A stretch of DNA of 5,876 nt from Candidatus Rokuibacteriota bacterium (lineage in GTDB: Bacteria; JAUVQV01): NCBI GenBank assembly GCA_030609125.1, contig JAUWCW010000136.1, positions 1-5,876 on the forward strand. The letters are read 5' to 3'. Shown here piece after piece: positions 1 through 5,876 of the stretch. Both the position numbers and the translations under genes were made by a program. The notes beneath the pieces were generated by a model that made no database searches, was not told the origin of the DNA, and saw nothing but the letters and a program-made list of their open reading frames with translations. How positions within the stretch are numbered: the first letter of the stretch is position 1; each line of letters starts with the position of its first letter.

Positions 1-1052
<1,052 letters not shown>

Positions 1053-1072
1053 TCGCTCGACTAATCACTCTC

Positions 1073-1100
1073 TTGACAGCGCGCCGCATGCTGGCAGAAT
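1073..1100 (+). promoter_or_regulatory. sigma70-type promoter of the LOG gene, possibly giving a leaderless mRNA
   Basis: A perfect -35 hexamer TTGACA (1073-1078) is followed after 16 bp by CAGAAT (1095-1100), which matches 4 of 6 bases of the -10 consensus. A start site about 7 bp beyond the -10 would fall at 1107-1108, on the A of the ATG. No Shine-Dalgarno sequence is visible between 1095 and 1107, which fits leaderless translation. The box assignments are seen in the sequence; the start site is inferred. Confidence 0.55.
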
Positions 1101-1107
1101 ACCGTCT

Positions 1108-1818
1108 ATGACAAATCAGAAGAGGAAATATCCGATATCGCGCGACTTTACCCACCAGGACACCTGGCGCATGTTCCGCATTATGGCGGAGTTCGTCGAA
1201 GGCTTCGAGGATCTCAAGGACTGCACCCCGGCGGTGTCCATCTTCGGGTCAGCCCGCTGCGGCCGGGACCACGCGATCTATCGCAAGACCGAGGAGATCG
1301 CCGCGCGCCTGGTGAAAGAGGACTTCTCCATCATCACCGGCGGCGGAGGGGGGGTGATGGAAGCGGCCAACAAGGGGGCCGCCGAGGCGGGCGGAGTGTC
1401 CGTGGGGCTGAACATCGACCTTCCCTTCGAGCAGGAGGCGAACCGGTACGCCAACCGGCGCCTCAACTTCCGCTACTTCTTTGTCCGCAAGGTGATGTTC
1501 ATCAAGTACGCGTTCGGGTTCGTGATCATGCCCGGAGGGTTCGGCACCCTGGACGAGCTGTTTGAGGCCATCACGCTCATCCAGACGGAGAAGATCGAGC
1601 CGTTCCCGGTCGTTCTCTTCGACTCGAAGTACTGGGGCGGCCTGCTCGGCTGGATAAAGGAAACGCTCCTGGCCGAGGAACGTATTTCCCCGGAGGATCT
1701 GGACCTTTTCACCGTGGTTGACGAGGTGGACGATGTCGTCCGGGTCATCAAGGAGTTCTATGAGAACCGCACCTGCGACTGGCCGGAGAAGAAGCGCAAG
1801 AGCGACAAACCGGGCTAG
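1108..1818 (+). CDS. LOG family (TIGR00730-type) Rossmann-fold nucleotide-binding protein
   Basis: A 236-aa cytosolic protein of the LOG family. Members are often misnamed lysine decarboxylase; characterised ones cleave the N-glycosidic bond of (cytokinin) nucleoside 5'-monophosphates to release the base and ribose 5-phosphate. Visible motifs: IFGSAR (residues 45-50), the glycine-rich phosphate-binding stretch GGGGGVMEAAN (78-88), FFVRKVM with the conserved Arg127, and the family signature PGGFGTLDE (142-150) with the conserved Glu150. The N-terminal WRMFRIMAEFVEGFEDL (20-36) is typical of a longer bacterial subgroup of this family, which supports the ATG at 1108 over the internal ATGs at 1171 and 1183. 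The last ~20 residues are a charged tail rich in Lys. The TAG stop (1816-1818) lies inside the left end of the palindromic element 1814-1997. Substrate in this organism is unknown: a plant-hormone role is unlikely and nucleotide salvage or clean-up is plausible. Confidence 0.9.
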   Translation: MTNQKRKYPISRDFTHQDTWRMFRIMAEFVEGFEDLKDCTPAVSIFGSARCGRDHAIYRKTEEIAARLVKEDFSIITGGGGGVMEAANKGAAEAGGVSVGLNIDLPFEQEANRYANRRLNFRYFFVRKVMFIKYAFGFVIMPGGFGTLDELFEAITLIQTEKIEPFPVVLFDSKYWGGLLGWIKETLLAEERISPEDLDLFTVVDEVDDVVRVIKEFYENRTCDWPEKKRKSDKPG

Positions 1819-1997
1819 CCCGGAAATTTCATGAGCCATCTGCTGCGAGCGCGGATATCACGCAATCTCAAGGACTTTTCTTGTCTCACGACCTTGCTGT
1901 GCTGCAGCACAGCTTCACCCGCTCAACTGCGCAAAGCCCTTGATCTTACGTAATCTCCACGCTCTCGCAACGAAGTTCATGAAATATCCGGGCTAGC
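1814..1997. repeat. 184-bp palindromic MITE-like element with 21-bp terminal inverted repeats
   Basis: The ends 1814-1834 and 1977-1997 are inverted repeats matching at 20 of 21 positions, starting GCTAGCCCGGA and ending TTTCATGA. Symmetry continues inward without gaps: 1841-1880 against the complement of 1931-1970 matches at about 28 of 40. A perfect 18-bp palindrome, GCTGTGCTGCAGCACAGC, sits at 1896-1913, within 1 bp of the element's exact centre. No ORF or transposase is present. CTAG occurs at both borders (1815-1818 and 1993-1996), so it may be a 4-bp target duplication flanking a 174-bp core (1819-1992). Each CTAG contains the TAG stop of the adjacent convergent gene. Alternatives are a REP/BIME-like structural repeat or a bidirectional transcription stop, although no T-tract follows the hairpin. 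That it is mobile is inferred. Confidence 0.75.
1896..1913. repeat. perfect 18-bp central palindrome of the 1814-1997 element
   Basis: GCTGTGCTG is followed directly by its reverse complement CAGCACAGC, with no spacer. It could fold as a hairpin in RNA or act as a dimeric protein site in DNA. It is not followed by a run of T on either strand, so it is not a standard Rho-independent terminator. Confidence 0.8.
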
Positions 1998-2475
1998 GGG
2001 CGAAGCCGCTGGCCTGAACGTAGAGCCCCTTCAGTTCGGTGAGAATTCCCTTGAGGATCTGATCCTCCTGGGAGCTCAGGTTGCCCTTTGTCTTCCCCTC
2101 GAGAACGACCAGCAGGTCAATCATCTGGCTCGCCGCCGGAAGATTGACCGTTCCCTTCTGCTTTGTCACGGGATCGGGCATTCCCAGGGAGTGGAAGGCC
2201 GTCCCGGCAAGGCTCATGACGAGGTGGGTGAAGTCCACTTTTTCGCCTTCGCCGCCTGGGGCCGGCCCCGGGGCCGGCTCTTCCGCAGCCGGTGTTTCAG
2301 GCGCCGTCTTTTCGGGTTCGGGTGCCGCGGCCTCCGGGGCGGTCCCGGTTGAAGGCTCCGCCTCGGCGGGTGATTCTCCGTTCTCGGGGACGACATCCCC
2401 CTCGCTTGTGAAGTGGCGCTTGTCGGTTACCTTGAACCCCGACGGGTCGTCCGTGTCTTTTCTTTCTTCCGCCAT
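1993..2475 (-). CDS. DUF1844 domain-containing protein
   Basis: A 160-aa protein of unknown function. The DUF1844 domain occupies residues ~81-155: FTHLVMSLAGTAFHSLG (82-98), then a short PDPVT loop, then NLPAASQMIDLLVVLEGKTKG (111-131) and a helical end (NLSSQEDQILKGILTELKGLYV). The N-terminus contains GFKVTDKRHFTSEGD (13-27), a block often seen before this domain in deltaproteobacterial members. Between them lies a low-complexity Pro/Ala/Glu linker (~30-76), probably disordered. No signal peptide or membrane helix is seen. I chose the ATG at 2475-2473 because GGGAGG (2486-2481) lies 5 nt upstream and a promoter sits at 2549-2520. The frame stays open to an ATG at 2616, but that would place the promoter inside the gene and adds unrelated sequence. 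The TAG stop (1995-1993) lies within the right end of the palindromic element. Confidence 0.88.
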   Translation of the reverse strand: MAEERKDTDDPSGFKVTDKRHFTSEGDVVPENGESPAEAEPSTGTAPEAAAPEPEKTAPETPAAEEPAPGPAPGGEGEKVDFTHLVMSLAGTAFHSLGMPDPVTKQKGTVNLPAASQMIDLLVVLEGKTKGNLSSQEDQILKGILTELKGLYVQASGFAR

Positions 2476-2480
2476 TGCGT

Positions 2481-2486
2481 CCTCCC
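2481..2486 (-). promoter_or_regulatory. ribosome binding site deciding the DUF1844 start
   Basis: GGGAGG on the minus strand, 5 nt before the ATG at 2475-2473. It favours this start over the upstream in-frame ATG at 2616, for which I see no comparable site. Confidence 0.75.
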
Positions 2487-2511
2487 GTGAATCAGGCCGA
2501 ATATCTTGTTT

Positions 2512-2534
2512 TAGGAAGGATAATATCCTTCCTA
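2512..2534. promoter_or_regulatory. 23-bp dyad overlapping the -10 box: candidate operator
   Basis: The half-site TAGGAAGGATA (2512-2522) is followed by one central base (2523) and its exact reverse complement (2524-2534). The axis lies inside the -10 box (2520-2525) of the DUF1844 promoter, so a dimeric protein bound here would block RNA polymerase. The expected transcript starts inside the dyad, so it is unlikely to act as an RNA hairpin of this gene. The repressor is unknown. Confidence 0.55.
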
Positions 2535-2549
2535 TCCACCCGGAGTCAA
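2520..2549 (-). promoter_or_regulatory. sigma70-type promoter of the DUF1844 gene
   Basis: On the minus strand, TTGACT (2549-2544; 5 of 6 consensus) is followed after 18 bp by TATTAT (2525-2520; 5 of 6 consensus). Transcription would start near 2513, giving a leader of about 38 nt that includes the ribosome binding site. Confidence 0.65.
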
Positions 2550-2634
2550 GTTCCCAGTCAGGGCTCGATCGGGAGGGCGCGAGGGGGCATAAACAGACCC
2601 CTTTTCGATCTTTCATGGGTTATTGGAGAGGGTC

Positions 2635-2760
2635 CCAAGTGTTGTAGAAATGAGCCGAGACAAGGCGGGAGCAGGCGCAATGGCCGAGGTCCGCCTCAGG
2701 CGGACCGCAGGACAGGGCGACAAGCCCAACGCAGTTGCAGGCCATTTATGCAATACTTGG
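2635..2760. repeat. 126-bp palindromic element with 18-bp imperfect terminal inverted repeats
   Basis: The ends 2635-2652 (CCAAGTGTTGTAGAAATG) and 2743-2760 are inverted repeats matching at 15 of 18. The centre holds a perfect 8-bp stem with a 3-nt loop at 2688-2706 (GGTCCGCC, TCA, GGCGGACC), within 1 bp of the element's midpoint. The middle of each arm is poorly matched, though the right arm contains a small GGGC/GCCC hairpin (2715-2727). There is no coding sequence and no clear target duplication. It differs in sequence from the 1814-1997 element but has the same architecture. Whether it is mobile, a structured RNA or a protein-binding repeat is open. Confidence 0.6.
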
Positions 2761-2763
2761 CGG

Positions 2764-2769
2764 TATAAT
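2764..2769 (+). promoter_or_regulatory. perfect -10 box, probable mazG promoter
   Basis: TATAAT lies 4 bp beyond the right end of the palindromic element. At 16-18 bp upstream there is no good -35 (bases near 2740-2747 read GGCCATTT), and the nearest TTG-type hexamer, TTGCAG at 2735-2740, is 23 bp away. The promoter therefore has a strong -10 and a weak or activator-dependent -35 region. Confidence 0.45.
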
Positions 2770-2781
2770 CCGGAAGAGGAA

Positions 2782-2810
2782 AGGAGGGCCGACCGGGAGA
2801 CATCCCCGGT
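2782..2810 (+). promoter_or_regulatory. mazG leader: strong Shine-Dalgarno sequence followed by a small hairpin
   Basis: AGGAGG (2782-2787) is a perfect ribosome binding sequence but lies 38 nt before the GTG start. Between them a 6-bp stem (ACCGGG 2792-2797 with CCCGGT 2805-2810, 7-nt loop) could form. Folding it away would still leave about 19 nt. An 8-bp direct repeat, GGGCCGAC, occurs at 2786-2793 and 2814-2821. Confidence 0.4.
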
Positions 2811-2825
2811 TTCGGGCCGACAGAC

Positions 2826-3614
2826 GTGACCGACAAGACGGAAGCAAGCAAGCGGGAATTTGCCGCCCTCGTCGCCCTCATGGCGCGCCTGCGGAGTGAG
2901 GACGGGTGCCCCTGGGACAGGGAGCAGACGCCCTCGACACTCAAACCGTACATCCTCGAGGAGGCGTATGAGGTCATAGCCGCCATCGAGAAGGAGGACC
3001 GGGAGGAGCTCTGCTCCGAACTGGGGGACCTGCTCCTGCAGGTCGTCTTCCAGGCCCGGATCGCCGAGGAGGAGGGGACTTTCGACATGAGCGACGTCAT
3101 CGGAGCCATCGTGGAGAAGATGACGCGCCGCCACCCCCACGTCTTCGGCGATGCCGACGCCCGGGACTCCGCCGCTGTCCTCGACAGCTGGGAGAAGATC
3201 AAGCGTGCCGAGAATCCCCGGAGGTCCGTCACCGAGGGTGTCGACCACCGCCTGCCGGCCCTGTTGAGGGCCCAGCGCATCCAGGACAAGGTGGCGCGGG
3301 TGGGCTTCGACTGGGAGAGCCCGGAGGGTGCGGTCCGCAAGGTGCGGGAAGAGTTCGAAGAGGTGAAGGAGGCCCTCGCCGGGGAGCCCCCGGAGAGGGT
3401 CGAGGAGGAACTGGGGGACCTGCTCTTCGCCGTTGTCAACGTCGCCCGCCTGGCGGGGGCCAACGGTGAAGAGGCCCTGCGAAAGGCCAACATTAAATTT
3501 GAAAAGCGCTTCCGGAAGGTTGAAGAGGAGCTCAGGTCTCTGGGTCTCACGCCCGACAAGGCCACGCTGGAGCAGATGGAACGGATCTGGCAGGCCGCCA
3601 AGAAGCCCGTCTGA
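2826..3614 (+). CDS. mazG: nucleoside triphosphate pyrophosphohydrolase MazG
   Basis: A 262-aa cytosolic enzyme that hydrolyses (d)NTPs to NMPs plus pyrophosphate. In E. coli the family removes non-canonical nucleotides and affects (p)ppGpp-linked survival. Length and order match E. coli MazG (263 aa). There are two tandem MazG domains. The first has GCPWDREQT (27-35), LEEAYE (44-49) and the metal-binding ELGDLL (65-70), then RRHPHVF (101-107). The second has GFDWE (160-164), EEFEEVKEA (175-183) and EELGDLL (194-200), then KFEKRFR (224-230). The paired ExxE/ExxD acidic motifs are complete in both domains. Start: GTG at 2826. The frame is open back to 2769 but contains no ATG, GTG or TTG, and the next ATG (2880s) would remove conserved sequence. 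No ribosome binding site lies directly before the GTG. The gene ends 9 bp from the stop of the convergent HEAT-repeat gene. Identity is very secure; the start is fairly secure. Confidence 0.95.
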   Translation: MTDKTEASKREFAALVALMARLRSEDGCPWDREQTPSTLKPYILEEAYEVIAAIEKEDREELCSELGDLLLQVVFQARIAEEEGTFDMSDVIGAIVEKMTRRHPHVFGDADARDSAAVLDSWEKIKRAENPRRSVTEGVDHRLPALLRAQRIQDKVARVGFDWESPEGAVRKVREEFEEVKEALAGEPPERVEEELGDLLFAVVNVARLAGANGEEALRKANIKFEKRFRKVEEELRSLGLTPDKATLEQMERIWQAAKKPV

Positions 3615-3623
3615 AGAGCCTGC

Positions 3624-5876
3624 CTAGCGTCCCGTGATGTTTTCGTAGGCGTTCAGGACTTCCCTCGCCGCCCCGCGCACCTTCCGGCTTGAGTCTTTCC
3701 GCGTCAGCTCCCTGAGGGGGTTGACCGCCCGCCAGTCGTGAAGCTTGCCGAGGGCGTGGACGGCGGTGAGCCTGACGTTTTCCGAGGGGTCCTCCAGCAG
3801 TCCCAGGATGGGGCCTGTGGCGCGCCGTGAGCCGAGTTCGCCGAGGGAATGTGCCGCCACTCCGCGGATGTTGCTGTTCGGGTCGGCAAGCAGCTCGATG
3901 AGAGGATCGACGGCACGCTGGTCGTTCAGCCCCCCCAGGGCGTAGGCGGCATAGAGCCGGATCTGCTCGCTGCCGGTGGAGAGCATGTCGATCAGCGGCG
4001 GAACGGAGGCGGGGTCCCCGATCTGCACCAGTGAGGCGGCGGAGGTCGACACGAAGTGCTCGTCGTCGCGCAAAGCCTCCAGGAGCGGCTCGACGGCCCT
4101 TCGATCCCGGGCCTCGCCGAGGATCATGGCGATGGTCTCCCGCATCAGGGGGTCGTCGCTCTTGAGTCTCTCCTGCATTTCGGGGATGATCGCCCCGTCC
4201 AGTTCAACCAGCGCCTGCTGGGCGTACCAGCGGGTCTTCTCGTCCTGGAGCGCATCGACCAGAGTGTCTATGTCGCGCTCACCGATCTTGTCCAGGATCT
4301 TCACCGCCAGCCACTGCGTGTCCGGATTGCCCAGGGAGGCGAGGAGGAGCTTGATGGCGAGTCTTCCTCCGATATTCATCAGGCCCACCGAGGCGTACAT
4401 GCGCAGAGTGGGATCGGTGTCGTTCAGGAGGTTGACGAAATGCTCCTCGACCCGGGGGTCTCCGATTTCGGTGAGGGCCACCGTGGCCACCCGCCGGAAG
4501 GTGGGCTCGGGATGGCTGAGGTAGCCAATGAGGTCCGGGACGGCCTCGGCGGACTTGAGCTTGCCGAGGATATAGATTGCCCTGGCCTCCCGGCGGGTCC
4601 CCCTGTTATGAAGAACGTCGATCAGACAGGGCGCCGCCGGCTCGCCTATCCGGATAAAGGCCGTGCGCAGCGCGTCCTGAACGTCGCGGCGAGAGGAGTC
4701 GAGAAGTGACGCCAGGGGCCGGCACGCTCTCTCGGAGCCGATGTTGCCGAGGGCGAGGATGGCGCTCTTGACGACATCCACATCCTCGTCATGGAGGTAG
4801 GAGGTTATGGTTTCCGCCAGGGAAGAGCCCCCGAGATGGCCCAGCACTTCCACCGCTTTCTGCCGCACCGCGGGATCGGGACTGGACAGCTCCCTGGAGA
4901 CGGCGGGGATGAGCTCCATGGCCCCGAGTGCCACGATCGCCTCGGCGGCGGTGTTCCTGACGAGGGGGTCCTTGTCCCTGAACATCCGCAGAAGGCCCCG
5001 TCCGGCGCGGCTGTCCCCGATTTCGCCGAGGGCGAAAGTGGCGTAGAGCCGCACGTTCCGGTCCTCGGAAAAGAGCGACTCCAGCAGGGGGGAGACCGCA
5101 GGATCGCCGATGTTGACCAGGGCCTTGGCCGCCAGCCAGCCGATCTCATCGCTGGAAAGGACCGTGATGAGAGGCTCGATCTCCTTGGGGTCGTTGATTC
5201 TTCCCAGGGCGTAGATGGCGTAGAGCCGGTTTTTCGGATTCGGGTCCCGGAGTTTGTCGATGAGGATCTCCACCACCTCTTCGCTGCCCAGGTCCATGAG
5301 GGATGAGGCCATGTTGACAACCGAGGCGTCCTCCCGCCGGAGCGCCTCCAGGAGCGCCTCCTTGGCCCTCGGGTCACCGATCTCGCCGAGGGCTGTGGCC
5401 GCGTACCCGCGGACCACGCTGTCATCATCGTTCAGGGCCCGGATCAGGTGGTCCGTGGCCGCCTCGCTCCTGATCATTCCCAGGGCGAAGACCGCGTTCT
5501 GCCGCACCTCGGCGTTGGGGTTGTCGAGAAGGCCGATGAGGGGCGCGACGGCAGCGGGGGACTTGATGTCGCCCAGCGTGTAGGCTGCGAAGCGGACAGT
5601 GTCATCGTTGTCGCTCCGGAGTGCCTCCAGAAGAGCCGGAACGGCGGCGGTCCTGAACATGGAGAGCTGGCGTACGGCCATCCACCTCAACTCCTCGTCG
5701 TTGAAGAGGGAGATCAGGGCGTCAATCGCCTCCGGAGTGCCCAGATCGCCGATCTGCTCGATGACCTTGAACTTCACGAAGGGGCTCTCCTGCTGCAGGC
5801 GGTAGAGGAGCCCGTCGAGCTCCTCGCCTGCCTGAATCCTGGCCGGTAGAAGGACAGAGCACACGACGAGGCAAAA
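3624..5876 (-). CDS. exported HEAT/PBS-lyase-like repeat protein (5' end beyond window)
   Basis: At least 746 residues, almost wholly an array of 24 helical repeats of about 28-32 aa with the pattern (R)A..PLI.LL.D....VR..AA.ALG.IGD, i.e. HEAT/PBS-lyase-like repeats. Such solenoids bind proteins and have no intrinsic catalytic motif. A GTG at 5864-5862 could start it, but the frame stays open to the window edge, reading F-C-L-V before V-C-S-V-L-L-P-A-R-I-Q-A-G-E-E. This looks like the hydrophobic core and cleavage site (IQA|GEE) of a Sec signal peptide, so the true start is probably upstream and the protein is probably exported. Four repeats (numbers 2, 8, 17, 18) are shortened and carry Trp (61, 243, 518, 546 counted from the GTG) at the usual VR position. 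The C-terminus ends in VRGAAREVLNAYENITGR after the last repeat. No fused domain is visible. Partner and role are unknown; the family label 'HEAT repeat domain-containing protein' is all I can support. Confidence 0.88.
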   Translation of the reverse strand, partial: FCLVVCSVLLPARIQAGEELDGLLYRLQQESPFVKFKVIEQIGDLGTPEAIDALISLFNDEELRWMAVRQLSMFRTAAVPALLEALRSDNDDTVRFAAYTLGDIKSPAAVAPLIGLLDNPNAEVRQNAVFALGMIRSEAATDHLIRALNDDDSVVRGYAATALGEIGDPRAKEALLEALRREDASVVNMASSLMDLGSEEVVEILIDKLRDPNPKNRLYAIYALGRINDPKEIEPLITVLSSDEIGWLAAKALVNIGDPAVSPLLESLFSEDRNVRLYATFALGEIGDSRAGRGLLRMFRDKDPLVRNTAAEAIVALGAMELIPAVSRELSSPDPAVRQKAVEVLGHLGGSSLAETITSYLHDEDVDVVKSAILALGNIGSERACRPLASLLDSSRRDVQDALRTAFIRIGEPAAPCLIDVLHNRGTRREARAIYILGKLKSAEAVPDLIGYLSHPEPTFRRVATVALTEIGDPRVEEHFVNLLNDTDPTLRMYASVGLMNIGGRLAIKLLLASLGNPDTQWLAVKILDKIGERDIDTLVDALQDEKTRWYAQQALVELDGAIIPEMQERLKSDDPLMRETIAMILGEARDRRAVEPLLEALRDDEHFVSTSAASLVQIGDPASVPPLIDMLSTGSEQIRLYAAYALGGLNDQRAVDPLIELLADPNSNIRGVAAHSLGELGSRRATGPILGLLEDPSENVRLTAVHALGKLHDWRAVNPLRELTRKDSSRKVRGAAREVLNAYENITGR

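Noticed and set aside
1108-1818. Annotation of the LOG gene as lysine decarboxylase
   Set aside because: The PGGxGTxxE motif defines the LOG family; there is no PLP-binding decarboxylase fold in this sequence.
1249-1839. 196-aa minus-strand open frame opposite the LOG gene
   Set aside because: It lies fully antisense to a clearly recognisable gene, has no family resemblance, and long antisense frames are expected in GC-rich coding DNA.
1896-1913. Central palindrome of the first element as a standard bidirectional terminator
   Set aside because: The hairpin is strong but neither side carries a T-tract directly after it.
2583-2605. Possible Rho-independent terminator (GGGG, 10-nt loop, CCCC, TTTT)
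   Set aside because: Only a 4-5 bp stem with a long loop, and it is not downstream of any gene on that strand.
2476-2616. 47-residue N-terminal extension of the DUF1844 protein from the ATG at 2616
   Set aside because: The extension would cover the promoter and dyad, lacks family similarity and lacks a ribosome site, while the ATG at 2475 has GGGAGG 5 nt upstream.
2081-2647. 188-aa plus-strand open frame opposite the DUF1844 gene, running into the second palindromic element
   Set aside because: Its Ser/Gly/Pro-rich product mirrors the Pro/Ala/Glu linker on the other strand; the DUF1844 motifs, ribosome site and promoter support the minus strand.
2756-2772. Sigma54-type promoter suggested by CTTGGCGG before mazG
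   Set aside because: There is no GC element at the -12 position with correct spacing; the perfect TATAAT is a simpler reading.
2696-3601. 301-aa minus-strand open frame opposite mazG
   Set aside because: A Ser/Arg-rich translation with no recognisable motif, wholly antisense to a complete MazG.
4056-4709. 217-aa plus-strand frame (and similar ones to 5849) opposite the HEAT-repeat gene
   Set aside because: A shadow of the repeat array; composition and repeats follow from the antisense reading of HEAT codons.

Overview
The window comes from a GC-rich bacterial chromosome. It carries conserved housekeeping or hypothetical genes plus two intergenic palindromic repeats. The gene types (E. coli-like PurB, a DUF1844 protein with an FKVTDKRHF-type N-terminus, a two-domain MazG, a long HEAT-repeat protein) and the base composition suggest a Desulfobacterota/Desulfuromonadota-like (former Deltaproteobacteria) organism. 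That assignment is inferred from family resemblance, not shown by a marker gene.

Layout. 1-1052 (+) is the 3' three quarters of purB, adenylosuccinate lyase. 1108-1818 (+) is a LOG-family (TIGR00730-type) nucleotide-binding protein whose promoter lies so close to its ATG that the mRNA may be leaderless. 1814-1997 is a symmetric 184-bp palindromic element, MITE-like, whose CTAG-bearing ends supply the stop codons of both flanking convergent genes. 1993-2475 (-) is a DUF1844 protein, with its promoter at 2520-2549 overlapped by a near-perfect 23-bp dyad that looks like an operator. 2476-2825 (350 bp, no gene) holds that promoter and dyad, an unremarkable stretch (about 2550-2634), a second symmetric palindromic element (2635-2760), and the mazG -10 box and leader. 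2826-3614 (+) is mazG. 3624-5876 (-) is a large, apparently exported protein made of 24 HEAT/PBS-lyase-like repeats. It converges on mazG with only 9 bp between stop codons, and its 5' end lies beyond the window.

The genes do not form one pathway. PurB (purine synthesis), the LOG protein (probable nucleotide-monophosphate phosphoribohydrolase) and MazG (NTP pyrophosphohydrolase) share a loose nucleotide-metabolism theme, but each appears to have its own promoter. The most notable content is non-coding: two unrelated palindromic elements, each with terminal inverted repeats and a perfect central palindrome, and one of them sits exactly at a pair of stop codons. I see no tRNA, rRNA, CRISPR array or transposase gene.
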